NCBI GenBank assembly: GCA_025200525.1
Contig: CM045761.1
Span: forward strand, 102,214,182-102,278,181
Reading direction: 5' to 3'
Origin: Camellia lanceoleosa
Lineage: Eukaryota; Streptophyta; Magnoliopsida; Ericales; Theaceae
Length of the DNA stretch: 64,000 bases
Shown here: positions 22,142 through 34,080 of the stretch, piece by piece
How the letters are laid out: each line of letters begins with the position of its first letter
Position numbering within the stretch: position 1 is the first letter of the stretch
Made by a program: the position numbers and the translations under genes
The notes under the pieces: model-generated
The model's input: the letters and a program-made list of their open reading frames with translations, nothing else
The model's database searches: none
Told to the model about the DNA's origin: nothing

Positions 22142-23211
22142 TTATTCCCTGAATACCATGTTTAATCTAATTTGGGAGAGGAGATGGATACCATGATGGT
22201 GAGAAGGCTGGAATCTAGGCATCCACTGGTAATTTGGCATATGTTCCTAAGAAAATGTTTCATTGTAGGCTAAGGAAACATAAAAAACAAAGGTTTCAGT
22301 TGATGCTTGGGTGTATGATATGAGGGGCTTGAGGAATCTCAGGGCTTTTGGAAGTAGCTGTGAGAATATCAAGATCAAGTATTGAATGATATAGACACGG
22401 GAAGGTGATGGTGACCTTGGGGGGGGGGGGTCTAGCTTTAAGTAGGAAACAAGACTGAGGAAGTTGATTTGCTCAATTGACTATTAAAATATAATGCTCA
22501 GAGTGTGACAGGGGCAAGGAGTTTATTTTACTTAACGAGGGAAGGAGCAGTAGGGTTTCAGTTGTTTCCATTAAAACTTAGATTTCATTTCACAGAATTT
22601 CTGGGCCTTAATTATGCAGAAAACACATCGACATTGAAGACTATTGGCAAGATTGGAGTGTTTGATAGGTGCAGAATAAGGTGTTTGAGGGGATTGATAA
22701 AAAACATCATTATTAGTTTTGTTGATTGGTTGTTCAAGCTTGGATCCACTCCGATTTTGTAAGAAAATGGAGAGATCCAGTTGAGTAAATGTCGACCACA
22801 CATCATAAAATGATTGACTACGATTTTGCCACATTACTAAAAGCGTGTTTTGCAATCACTTTTTTTAAAGTGTGCCTTAAAAGTGATGGAGTGGTTGGAA
22901 ACTACGTTTTCGTTTAAATTTTAACAACGTAGCTAAATAGTAGCCACACGTTTTGCAATGTGGGTCGCGATTGCTTAAATTAGATCTTTCCATTTTTTAT
23001 GAAATGAAAAGTATTCAAATCGTGGTTGTTCTCAAGTGTGATTTGCAGAGTCTACTAATTGATATTCACAAGGTAGAACAAAATAACATTAACCAATTTA
23101 ATTACTTTATGGAATGATAACTGGCATTTTTTTTTTTCTAACATAAAGAAAAGACTCCTTCTTATTGACGTTTTCCATTGTTCTAATTATTTTGTGCATG
23201 CTTCAAAGCAG
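22142..23211. other. BTAF1 intron remainder, no gene seen
   Basis: Low-complexity and AT-rich sequence with a G run at 22421-22430. A stretch near 22845-22985 ('GCGTGTTTTGCAATCAC' and relatives) looks repeat-derived, but I could not define borders. Confidence 0.5.
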
Positions 23212-23323
23212 TGTCAATTATTTGTCACAAGATGGATCAGTTGTGCCCGAAAAACGTTTTGAAATTGTGAAGGCTTTTAATTCAGACCCTACTATTGATG
23301 TACTTTACTGCTCACTACACATG
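23212..23323 (+). pseudogene. BTAF1: BTAF1 exon remnant 4
   Basis: After acceptor AAAGCAG it reads 'DGSVVPEKRFEIVKAFNSD' and 'PTIDVL', the SNF2 second-lobe segment ahead of motif V, with a GTAAGA donor at 23324. A missing T in the Leu run shifts the frame of 'LLLTTH'. Confidence 0.9.
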
Positions 23324-23400
23324 GTAAGATTTTTTGTCGTCTGCAACATACACTAGTCTTGGGTTTATGAATTTCACTCACCTGTAATCACTTCCTGCAT

Positions 23401-23475
23401 TGGCGGGCCTGGTTTCTATCATCAGCTGACGCCATCATTTTCGTGGAGCATGATTGGAATCCTATGCAAGATACT
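23401..23475 (+). pseudogene. BTAF1: BTAF1 exon remnant 5
   Basis: 'SADAIIFVEHDWNPMQD' is clear. The preceding 'GGLGLNLT' (motif V) is reduced to 'GGPG' plus a frameshift, and the AG acceptor is lost. Confidence 0.82.
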
Positions 23476-24259
23476 TTTTATCTTTTCACAGACATAGAAT
23501 AAAGAATTACAACCATTCTTCTGCAATGGCTTGTGTTCCACGTGGAATTTTAGATTAAAAAACACTTGAGCAAGTTTTGTACTGAATGTCATCTGAAATT
23601 GTCAGTTCTATTGGATTTCACTAGAAATTATTTGCACGAGCTGTTTCTAGAGATCATCAATACAATAGGTACCAAAATTGGATGAACTTGACCGCTCATT
23701 CTGGTGGACTCATTATCTCACTCTTGACATTTTGGTTGGTTCAATGGTTGGGTTATTTAAGAATAACCTGATTAACATGCCTTGACTTGCTAGAGCCTAA
23801 AAGATTTTTGAAGGACAGTAATGGACAAGAGTGGCTGTCATGTATTCAAAACATAAAAATAATCTATCCGCATGAGCTTGCATATATTTGACCCTTTCAA
23901 AACCGCTTGGGCTGCCATTTTTTGTTGGGGAAAGGCGTAGTGAATTGACTAATCCGTGCATGTGCTGCCTTGGTTTTATATTTTAGTAATTTGGTCCTCA
24001 GTGATTTCAAGTCATTTAATGACTTTGCTTCTTTGAATTAGCGATGACATGTTTAGATCCAGTAAATACTATTGGAGCCCAAGATCCCTTACGGTTTTCT
24101 TTGTAGTGTTTTCTAATTATTAGAGTTTCTTTTCTTATCTGGTCTTGTTTGCTTCTTAAGGCTATGTGAAGCTTTGGGTATTTCCATCAAGAGGGACTTG
24201 TGAGAAATGCATCACTTTGTTGCGAGAGATCCATTGTGTCAAACATAACACATTTGCAG

Positions 24260-24372
24260 GCAATGGATAGAGCACACAGGCTAGGTCAGCGAAAAGCGGT
24301 GAATGTACATCATCTCATTTATGTACGGAACCATAGAGGAGAGACAAATGGGCCTCCAGAAGTTTAAATTAT
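24260..24372 (+). pseudogene. BTAF1: BTAF1 exon remnant 6, left half (motif VI)
   Basis: After acceptor TTTGCAG it reads 'AMDRAHRLGQRKAVNVHHLI', SNF2 motif VI with the arginine finger. A 1-bp insertion then shifts to the frame 'MYGTIEERQMGLQKFK'. A 4.7-kb LTR-like element splits it at ATTAT (24368-24372). Confidence 0.92.
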
Positions 24373-25074
24373 TGTAGACACCCCATTTTTGACCGACCTT
24401 AAGACTCAGATGTCATCGATTGAGCACTTGGTGATTGCGCATGTTGTGCTCGTTCTGAGGTTTCAGAGTTTCGGCTGAGGTCCTTACCTTTGAACCTCGG
24501 GACCCTTCTATGCTTTGCCTCGGTTTGCGGACCAGGTCTTGCTTTCTCTTCTCGGAGGGAGGGAGAGGTTTTGTAGACCATCTCTCAGTGGCCGTAGGCT
24601 ACTTTTCGTGGTCGCAGGCCACTGTTCCCATTTGGAGACTAGTTTCCGGTTTTCGGAGCCGTCGGCCACGCGGCTCGGTTCGGAACCGCTTAACATTCTC
24701 CGTTTCGCACGGTTTTTGGCACACACCTTGCTTCCTCTCTCTGGAGGGACACTGTGGCCCGGGAGACAACCTTTGTGGTCGCACGCCACCTTCGATGCTT
24801 AACAGCCTATTTTAGGGGCACCCGGCTACGCGTTTTGACCCCCGAACCCTCATTTTGCATCCGTCTTGGTTCATTTTTGGCATGGACCTTGTTTTCATTG
24901 TTTGGGAGGTGGTACAAGGGTGGGAGACCACCTTTTCTCCTTGGAGACCACTTTCCTCCCGTAAGCCAATTTTCTTGTCAGGAAGCTAGTCTCCTTGGTC
25001 TTTAAGCCATATTCACTGGTCTCCCACCATACCACTAGCTTGCATTCAATGTGGAGACCATCAAATGGGGCTGC

Positions 25075-25160
25075 CGACCACCTTTCTTTGAGTTGACCCT
25101 TTTGAACTGGTCGGCCGACTAGGGGAAGTGGTCGACCGACCACCTGAACTAGTTGGCCTA
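25075..25160. repeat. Short inverted 'GGTCGGCCGACT/GTCGACCGACC' cluster
   Basis: Repeated GGTCGNCCGAC-like palindromic words occur here and again at 27515-27555 within the 4.7-kb element, giving locally GC-rich hairpin potential. Confidence 0.45.
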
Positions 25161-26139
25161 CTCCCTCCAGTTTTGTCTCTGTGAGTTGTTGCCAGCTGTA
25201 CCAATTGGAAGGCACAGATTGTATCCTCCATACACGTGTATGGAAGATCTTGAGCCTTGGTTTTTAGCTTCTTGAAGAAGCTTTGGCTTGAAACCTCTAT
25301 AAGAGAGGCCCTCCTCTTTCTTGGCACAGGTTCAGATTTTTGGTCTAAGGCAAAAAGACATATGCCTCTATATATCTCTACATTTTGGCCCTAAAGAGTG
25401 CTTTGTTCATAACCCTTTCCACCACACCTCATAGCCTAACACCTCCATGATTGTTACTGAGTTCTTGGAGGGTCTTGAGAGGTCTCAAAAGCTGGTTTTT
25501 GGTGCATTGAATCTGCTGGTTTTTGCTGAGCTTCAAGGGTAATCACTTTTCCCTCTTTTGAGCATTATTTTTGATCCTTCTCTTAGCCTCATTTTCATGC
25601 TTATTTGAGCTTTGTTGTCAACTAAAAAAATGTTCATATTTAAGTGATTTTCACGTTTGTTTAAGGTCATTTTGTTGTTGGGGGTCATCTACCCCCTTGC
25701 ATGCTTCATTTTGCCTTGTTTTGAGCCATGCCCTAAGGCCTTTGTGTTGACCTTTGCTTGGCCTTTTAACCACTGAAATCCAGCAGATTTTTAGTGGTTA
25801 ACATGTGTTTTTGAGAGCCAAAATCAGAGAGGGGTGACCCTCTCCCTCCTTGTCTTGTTCACTAGCATTTTTGGCCTTACAAAGGAGCCTTTGTTTTCAC
25901 ACTTCCAAGCCTTGTTTCAGGCCCTTTTCAGTAACTTTTAGGGCCTACCTAGGCTTTATCCAGGGTTGGTTTTGTCACCTTGGGTGTGTCTCTTGCATGT
26001 ATAGAATAACCCCTCTTATAGCCTATCAAAGGAGCATGACATTCTTGCATGCATTCATCATGTTTCAGTGAGTTTTTGGGCTTTATTTGGCATGTCATAC
26101 TTCTATCTTTTGCTGGTTCAGTGGCCTCTTGAATGCTTC

Positions 26140-27080
26140 ACACGCTTGTAGTGTAAACCATGCTCACTAGCTTACATTGCATGTGGTTTTGGCCCTTGAT
26201 TCTAGCACATTTTGGCCATGCTCTAAACTGATTTTGTTCATATTTTGGGCTGCCCCAGCTCTGTTTTTAGGCCTTTTGGTCGAATGATGCTTTCCATGCA
26301 TGGTTGTAGTGTAATACCCTTGCCTAGCTTCGAGTTTTGGAGCCCCTTGCATGCTTAACTTGAGGTGTTTCCATGTCTTGGCATCATTGAGCATGTTATT
26401 TCAGAGCCTATACTTGTGCCATGTTCCCATGTTTTCCACTCTTTAAATGTGTTTGAGAGTTGTGCTTGTATACCTCATTTATGGGCCATTGCATGAGTTT
26501 CATTTTTGTGCATTTCAAGCCATCATCTTAGTCCATTTTGCCACTGTTTTGGGCCTTCATAGGGACTATTTGGAGTTGGTTTCATCATTTGGGCATTGCT
26601 TTGCATACCTCTAGTGTAATGCACTTCACTAGTTTCGGTATTTGAGCCATTCAACATGCATAACATGAGTTGTTTGCATGATTCGGGACCATTTTGTATG
26701 TCATTTCAAAGCTGGAACATGTGTTGTTGTATGCCATATTTCATCCTTTCCATGCTTTCATACAGTTGTATCTTGTGCCCTAGGCTTTGGGCCCTTGCAT
26801 CTTGCATGTTTGCATGCGTTTTGTTGCCTCATTTTCATCATATTGGCCACTGATTTGAGTGTGGCCGAGGCCTATCCATCTTGGTTTAAGTCTATCTTGC
26901 ATTGTGTATGCCCTATAGTCCATGTTATCGCATGTTTGATCATGCATTGCGTATGCCTCGTTCATAACATTGCGTATGTTAGTGCATTGTGTATGCATGC
27001 CATATAATCCATGTGCATTGAGTGTGCCATTGATTGGTTCATAGCATTATGTATGCCATTTGCATGCTTGTATGTCATTC
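26140..27080. repeat. Degenerate internal repeats of the 4.7-kb element
   Basis: The phrase 'TAGTGTAA...C.CTAG' recurs near 26147, 26304 and 26610 with similar flanks. From about 26890 to 27060 'CATTG(T/C)GTATGCC'-like words repeat many times. The repeats are strongly diverged. Confidence 0.5.
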
Positions 27081-29045
27081 CGTGCATCTTCGCATCACTT
27101 AGTTGCATTGCATTTAGATCGCATGCTAGAGTTGCATTTGTCCATACATTGTTTGTTGCATTGTGTTTGGAGTAGGGTTTAGTCTAAACACTAAACACTG
27201 GAAACGAGGGACATTTCGTACTCAAAGTGATGAAACGTGCCTCGATTATTGGTCACCGACACTCTTGACTATCCATGATAGAGTTGTTGGCTTTAGGTGG
27301 TTACATGTGCATTCATTTCACATTGAGTCCTGCAATTCAACTCATCGGCCATCATGCATCGGGATACGTAATTGATGGCACGAGGATCGAGGACTACACT
27401 TCCTAGAGCTTATGCAATGACGGGGAGAGTGGTCGGGTACACATATGTTGAAAATACTTTGCCTTCTCTCTCTCTCTTGCCTTTGTTGCATAAAATGTAG
27501 AAACCAGGAGAAGAAACTGGCCGGCCGACTAGGTTTTCCGGCAGGCCGACCACCTTTTCTGGTTTTCACCACCAAGGGTGGTTGGTAGGTGGTCTCCAAT
27601 GCCTATAGCTGGTCGGTAGCGTTCCCCTAGATTCCCAGGGTGGAGTTTCATCTCCTTGGAGCTTTGTGCAAGTTTCTGAGTTCAATTGCAAACAAAGGCA
27701 AGTTGAGACATCGCGATGGATTTCCTGACAAGGCAACTCGAGCATGCATGCATCCTTTATCATTCGGAATAGAGCTGAGGCAGTCCATTTTATGTAGCTT
27801 GCATGCTAATTTATTTGCTTCCTTAGTTTAATTTGTTAATTAATTAATGTTGTGTAATATTTAGCTGTGATTCATTATTCATTTCGGTTGTGTAATAACT
27901 AGTTTAATTAGCTTAGATTAGCTAGTTCGTTCTATATTATTTATTCAAACCCTCCGCGAGAGGGCGACTTTTGTAATAAGTGTGCGTGTGTGTGATGCAT
28001 GTCTTCCAACTCCACGTCTTTCTCCCTTTTATTTACCAGCTTATGATGGTTAGTTTTAAGGCATGTTTCAATTAGTATCTATATGATTCACATGTTTGCA
28101 TTCATTCATCTATATTGCATGCATCGGGCTCGGCGCATCATGCTAACTGCATTGTATTTCAATTCCAAGTTGAATACATGTATCGATTGTTACATCTCAT
28201 ATGCCATCTTAGAATAGCCGAGCCTATTGTAGTTGCATTTTTGCATGTGTCGCATTAGGCATTCTTAGCATAGTTAGGGTTCAAGCATAATTTCTAATTA
28301 GCTTCTTTCTTTGGCTCGAAGTACTTGATAAGTGTTTATGCTTTAGCATCCTAGCATGCGTGTGAGTGACTGCCATGATAGCATGTTTACCTTGAGGCTA
28401 TGTGCTTATGTGATATAACTGCCTGAATGCCTGTGGGTGAAGGTTGGGTTGCTTGAATTGGAATAATTCGTCGAAACCCGTGTTTTAGCTTACTTGCGAG
28501 TAGCAAACTTCAACCCGTTTTCAAAACAAACGGATATGCGATGCTTTGTTCCAACTTAGGCAATCTAGTCTATACTTGTATGTTGTGCGCATCACGTAGC
28601 AATTCTAGGCTAATAAACCGAAATAAGAGCGCATATGTTTTCAAAAACTCAATATCATGTTTAGTAGTAGCCGATCGTTGATCGAGCGAGCAGGGGTGCT
28701 CATGAAATGACCTTCCCCAATCATACCCAAGTTCCCGAGCCGAGGCAACTTTGGTGATGACGGACACGTGGCCATAGCCACGAGTCAAGGTTTCCTAAAT
28801 TCCCCCCAAAACAAAATATTTAGGTGGCGACTCTGTATCTGGCAAAGCAGTCCATGTTTGGCACTTCTTTCTAAAAATCTGTTTTTCAAAACGATTTGCC
28901 GGATTTGAACTCTTTGGTGATTTATCGGTCTTGCATTGCACTTTGCGAGATTAGATTCAAAACCGTGACATTTGAGTCCAAACTGTAGTTAGCCCAATGA
29001 ACAAAACGAGATTTTCCCAGGACGTTCGGGGACGTCTACAATTAT

Positions 29046-29142
29046 TAGTACTTGATGCTGTCATAAATTCAGAAAATGCCAGTCTCAAAACAATGAATAC
29101 AAACCAGTTGCATGATCTGTTCACATCGGTAGACAATAACAA
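29046..29142 (+). pseudogene. BTAF1: BTAF1 exon remnant 6, right half
   Basis: It continues the frame of 24372 and reads 'AVINSENASLKTMNTNQLHD' then 'LF'. The donor expected near 29142 reads AT instead of GT. Confidence 0.9.
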
Positions 29143-29306
29143 GATAAACAATATAAAAAAAAAAAAAAATTGGTGTTGTCTCCACTTCCACTTATGAGTT
29201 TATGGATGTGTTATAATTTTAATACAACATGTCAAACTTTTTTTTTTTTAATGTTAATTTTCCTTGTTTAGATGACATTTTATAAATATTTGATGATTTT
29301 TTCCAG

Positions 29307-29467
29307 GGGAAGGTTATATGGGAAACTTGGATGGAGACTCAAAGTTTTCGAGTACTGATAAGGGATTGAAAGCCATCCTTGGTGGACTAGGGGAGCTTTG
29401 GGATCGATCATAGTACACTGAAGAATACAATTTGAGCCAATTCTTAGCCAAGCTAAATAATGGCTAA
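29307..29467 (+). pseudogene. BTAF1: BTAF1 last exon remnant
   Basis: After acceptor TTCCAG it reads 'DKGLKAILGGLGELWDRS', then TAG at 29411-29413 where relatives have Gln, then 'YTEEYNLSQFLAKLNNG' and a TAA at 29465-29467 at the family's normal C-terminus. One nonsense change separates this exon from an intact one. Confidence 0.93.
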
Positions 29468-30200
29468 AACCCTAGCTGAACAGGGAGAAGAGGTTTTTTT
29501 TTTCCCCCATCAATAACAGTAAGCTAAAGAAAATAATATGAATCAGTTCTCAGCAAAACTTGATGACTAGTTTCCAATCAAAGAAGAAGTCGACTGAACC
29601 TAACCCTACCAGCACTTCGTGTACAAATAGTAAACTTTGCCGTTAGAGCCGAAGATTTTGACAAATTAGTTTAGTGTAGTTTAGTTTTTTTTTTTTTTTT
29701 TCCCTTTTTCGTTTCTCATTAATTTTCTTCCTCGTATGCTTTTATGTCTATGGAAGGCTATAAAAAAGGATGGGGAGAAAAAAATTTTGTGTTTACAGGC
29801 GTGAGAATTTTGCTTGGGATGAAAAAAAATAAAATAAAACAGTTAGAGAGGCAAGAAAATTATAAATTTGGGATAATATATATACATTCAGCTTCTTTTA
29901 CTGAGAAACAGGTTAATATTATTGCCTTAAATTTTTATTTTGTCACCCAACTACTTAAATTTGGGTGTTCTTTCATGTATTCTACAAGGAAAATACTTTA
30001 GACTTATAATATCATCTTTAAATTTATCTCTAATAATGTAGATTGTTGCATATACTTGTTGATTTGTTTAATAATCAATCAACTAAGACTCAATTCATTT
30101 GTTAAATCAGTGTTGATAAATTGCACAAGTATGCAAAAAAGTACATTTATGGATCATATTTATTTAGAGTGTGGTTTACATTACACAAATTTTAAATTTA
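29468..30200. other. AT-rich DNA downstream of BTAF1, no gene seen
   Basis: It contains a T run near 29685-29702 and AT-rich non-coding sequence. No borders of another element were found. Confidence 0.6.
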
Positions 30201-30205
30201 GATTG

Positions 30206-30751
30206 TGTGTGAGTGAATTTCTGACCATACTACCAACTCAGTATTCAACTGAAGAGCACTGGCAGAATAGGATAAGCCCAAATGACCTGCAACAGAAAGA
30301 AGAGATTCTGGCGGTGGTTCGTCCACCCGGGGGCACTCCGATGATTAAGTCAGTAATCAAATATCTCTCAAAGATAATATATAGTGCTTACTCACTGTTC
30401 TAAATATAAATTGTGTACCTTAGACCCATGGGGGTGCCTTTCTTTTATAGCCAACACAATCCTAATCCAAATAGAAGCCTAGCTTCAATGAACTTCTGCT
30501 CAGTGCTTAGCTTGGACTCTCCAATAGATAAAGATAAACTCCCTAAGAGCTTTATCCTTATCCAGGCTGAAGTCCTTTATCATTCTAGGACTCTTGTCCC
30601 TTATCCGCTTATCCCGGATTCTGATATATTCGGAGATAACCTCGGCCTAGCCGAGATCACCTCGGTGTTACGACCAAGACACGTGGCACCTCGGCTGACA
30701 CGTCGGCGTCACCTTGGCCACGTGCTGGTACTCAGAAAATATATCCCCACA
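30206..30751 (-). mobile_element. 3' LTR of the Tat element
   Basis: 546 bp. The minus strand starts TGTGGGGATATATTTTCTGA and ends ACTCACACA. It differs from the 5' LTR by scattered substitutions and by an extra segment around 30645-30665 that doubles an 'ACCTCGG' phrase. Confidence 0.92.
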
Positions 30752-30767
30752 ACTGCCCCCTAGGCTC
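30752..30767 (-). other. Polypurine tract of the Tat element
   Basis: The minus strand reads GCCTAGGGGGCAGT just before the 3' LTR. Confidence 0.7.
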
Positions 30768-31764
30768 TATTACCTTGGCATCCTGAGGTGATGGAACCTA
30801 TATCGTTATATCGTATAGCATGTCGGCTATATTGCTGTATCATTCATTCACCGAGGTCATAATATGTCAACTTCACACGACCAGGTCCAGCCGAGGTCAC
30901 TTGCTTCATCAAACCAAGAACTCCAAGAGTTTTATCACGCGTATGAGCTGTCACGCAAAATAAATCAACTGTTTCTGCTATGCGTTTTTCCCTCACTGGA
31001 TCGTACTCAATGCACGCCTGTAAGTCGAATTTTTCTCGCGTGCGCCGTCTGACACACACGTCGTTTTAAGCACATTAATTGCCTCTTTGCCACCTTTTTT
31101 GTGTTCAGACAAGACTTCTTGTCCTCTTTCTGTCTCTTCACTTTACACCACCGTTTCTGAAGCTTTTCCTCTCTCTAACTTTTTCTCCTAAGTCTGCCAT
31201 TGTTGCTCCCGTGAAGCTTTCTGCAACTTTGCTCTGTTCACCTCTTCAGGTGTGATTTTCATCGCTCTGTCATGTCTGCAACCGTCATTTGACTTCGGCG
31301 ATCCCCACATCGGCCTCACTTTTTCTGGTAAGCCACTGTTCCTCCCTGGTTTTCAGTTCTTGAGAAAGCTTTACCTTATTATTTGTTGTCATTGCTGTTT
31401 TGCCCAATTCGTGTCTTGAATACACATACTGCTCACAGATTTATTCACTTTTGCCACCGTTCTTGGCCTTGCACCCCTGCACACACTCTGTCATAGTGTT
31501 CTTGATGATTCACCCATATTCTTGATTTTGAATCATTGCTCTTGTTTCTGTTTTGCCGTGTTTTTCCCAAATTCTTGCCTCCAATCTTCGTTTCTATAGA
31601 TCTAGGTTTGGGATTTGTTTATAGAACTCATAATTTCTAAGAAGAACTGAAACGATCCCTACAAATTCTTACCCCAGCTCACTTTTAGGTTTTTGCTGAG
31701 GTCATTATAACCCCTACAAAACACCTTCTTCTGAAATCCAACTCCAAAAAATTAAGCCGACGTC

Positions 31765-34080
31765 ATGGGTACGTGGAAGCATAGGGTAGACACTCCGACC
31801 AAGTTAGAACACTTTAGGCAGGAGTTTGACATCTCGGCCGACGTTCATCTGAGGTTGGCTGGGGATGATGACTCTATCATGCCCACAATTGATTCTATGC
31901 CCTTCCCCGTTGTAGCTTTCATTGAGTGCGAACTTAGGCTCCCACTCGACATCCTCTTCCATGAGATAATCCATTACTATAAATTGAACCCAATGCAGCT
32001 TGCCATTAACTCCTACCAAGTCATAAATGGTATAATAGCCTTAGCCAAACAAGAAAATGCTAGGGTTACCTTAGCCGATATCCAATATTACTACACCATG
32101 TGTGGCCTCAAAAACGAGAAAGGCTATATTTACTAACTCAAACCGAGGTCCACAGAGTACAAAATTGTTGCCGACCTCCCAGACTCCAACAAGGGAGCCG
32201 GAGATGATTACTTCATTATCTCAGGGAACTAGGAGTTCACTCCAGATGAGGACCTCCACCTCTATTCTCTTCCTCGAATAGTTTTTGTAGAGGGTAATGG
32301 TAAGAGCCTAGTGTTTATACTTACTTGTTTTTAAAGTCTCTAATACTTTGTTTGTTTCTAATGTCTGTTTTTCTTGCAGCTCTTCCCCAACCAGAAAAAG
32401 GCTTCCGTAAGTCCTTTTTCCCCAGCAAGGGTTTGAAGAAGTTATTGGATTTGCCAGTCCACAAGCGCAGAGCCCCTTTGGTACTCAACTTCATGCCAAC
32501 CTACAAATCAGTACTCCCCGATGTCCCAAAGAGGAAGAAAAGCCAATCTCCCCCTTCTGCCACAACTCCTCCAACAGTGTCCTCATCTTGACCAGATCAA
32601 GGATCAACCTCAGATCCAGCAGAGCAACCATCCACCTCAGCTCCACAACTGATCCCACCATCTCAACACCGACAATGTCGATGAACTGTTTTTGCTGCCG
32701 AGATGGGCTGCCAGAAAGCAATCGCTAAAGATCTCTTGGCCAACATTCCTAACTCAGTTGATGCTCAACCAGCACAAACCCAGCCTCAGCCAAAACCAAA
32801 GCCAAAACGTCTGAAGAAGGCTCAACCCAAGGCAATGGTGACTCAGATTGATACTGAGGACACCTTGCCAATTTCAAAATTGGTAGAGAGTGAGAAGACC
32901 TCTTCTGCTGCTAAGAAGACGCCTGTCGAGGTCCAACCATCTGAGTCCACCAAATTAAAGAGGCCGAGGTCATCCTCTGCAACCACCTCGGGGTCTCTAA
33001 AGCATGATTCCCCCTGGGCCTCGCCAATCACAATTGATGACAAGCCAGTTAAGGCTGGTGACAGTGCCAACGATATTGAGGTCGACGTTGCACTTTCCAC
33101 CACCTTGCTTCTGCCCGAAGATCTTAATCGTAACGCTCAGATGAGTGAATATGAAAATTTTGCTCTGATGCTTCAGCACTCTGTTCAAGTAAGTCTTCCA
33201 TACTTGGTTTTTCTCTTTTTCCATTCTTTCATACTCAGAGGATTTTACTAACTTTTGTTCTGCTGATTTTCTTTCAAGGGATCTAGCACACCCACTCCTT
33301 CTCAATGCAATCCTTTGAGACAAGGAAGGAGTTGGCCAATAAGACTAGAGAGGCTGCTGGTCTACAGAAGGCCAGCAAAAGGGCTGAGGCAAAAATGAAA
33401 ACCTTGGCAAACCAAGCCGAGGCTGCTGTTAAAGCCAAAGACGTGGCCGAGGAAAAGGCAGATGCTGCTGATGCCATAAATAAGGTTCTTGAAGCCCAGA
33501 AAAAAGAGGACGAAGAAAAGACGGCCGAGGCCCATAAAGAACTCCAAGATGCCTTGGCCACCAAATAGGCTGAAATCAAGGCCGCCGATGAGAAGGCATA
33601 CAATGAGGGGGTGGCCGATGTCACGGTGGACTACGATAGACAGGTGAAGCAGGCATGCAACAAGGGTTTCGCCCTTGGTCAGATGGCTGTACTAAAAAAG
33701 CTTGAAGTCCCAAGGACTCCCCCCTTAGGAATACTGACGTCCTTGCCCTGCCATTCCCCCTAACTCCAAGCCAATCTGACGACGATTCTGAGTCTGAGGA
33801 TGAAGCTTTGGTAAGAAAGTCAAAGGAAGCCGCTGGGGCCAAGTCCCCTACTCCAAATGAGCAAGTCCTGGACTTGACTCAGGACGAGGAGGGTGAGGAG
33901 GTTCCCAAAGATGCTACTCCTGAGAAGGCATCATTGGACGCGCCCGTAGCCAACAAGAGCCTCGACCAAACCCTTCAAGAAATAGATGCTGAGCTCGCGG
34001 CTGAGAAGGCTGCCGAGATGTCTTCTCAACAGTCTTCTGAACTCCAGAACCAACCTCCTCAAGACGCTGAAGAGTCTTAG
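31765..34080 (+). pseudogene. Opposite-strand extra gene of the Tat element
   Basis: It lies antisense to gag-pol, between integrase and 3' LTR. Start ATG 31765. Exon 1 (31765-32299) carries 'FPVVAFIECELRLPLDILFH', 'YYKLNPMQLAINSYQVI' and 'VTLADIQYYYTM', which resemble the 'putative gypsy type transposon' domain (PF04195) of plant Tat elements. A GTAAGA donor (32300) pairs with a TTCTTGCAG acceptor (ends 32379). Exon 2 (32380-33188) is Pro/Ser/Lys-rich. A second intron is 33189-33278 (GTAAGT..CAAG). Exon 3 codes an Ala/Glu/Lys coiled coil ('AEAAVKAKDVAEEKADAAD') and an acidic tail ending TAG 34078-34080. Stops at 32135 and 32230 and frameshifts near 33300 inactivate it. The function in this family is unknown. 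Confidence 0.8.

Larger units (their letters stand above)
24373..29040 (+). mobile_element. Large non-coding LTR-like element (4.7 kb)
   Basis: 4,668 bp with ends TGTAGAC and GTCTACA and a perfect 5-bp duplication ATTAT (24368-24372, 29041-29045). No reading frame resembles gag or pol. It holds degenerate internal repeats and ends with 'GGTGGCGACTCTG' (about 28823) and 'CGGGGACGTCTACA'. The orientation is an assumption. The most likely reading is a solo LTR of an Ogre/Tat-type element, whose LTRs reach this size. A large non-coding derivative (LARD) is possible. Confidence 0.78.
8679..29467 (+). pseudogene. BTAF1: Decayed 3' part of BTAF1/MOT1-type SNF2 ATPase gene
   Basis: Seven exon remnants, in order, match the C-terminal helicase half of plant BTAF1/MOT1 (RGD3 in Arabidopsis), a Swi2/Snf2 ATPase that strips TATA-binding protein from DNA. 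Recognisable pieces are 'MPFLLRRTKDEVLSDLPEK', 'YLLKLCSHPFLV', 'PKLVALQEILEECGIG', 'DGSVVPEKRFEIVKAFNSD', 'EHDWNP', 'AMDRAHRLGQ', 'SLKTMNTNQLHDLF' and 'YTEEYNLSQFLAKLN'. Introns are retained, so it is an unprocessed copy. It has TAG stops at conserved Gln positions (near 15627 and at 29411), several 1-bp frameshifts, lost splice sites, and two large exon insertions. Exons for the HEAT repeats and the first ATPase lobe are not in this window. A functional paralogue elsewhere is expected but not visible here. Confidence 0.92.

Noticed and set aside
24400..25330. Several overlapping frames on both strands
   Set aside because: All are within the non-coding 4.7-kb LTR-like element. They are open because it is GC-richer, and no family pattern is present.
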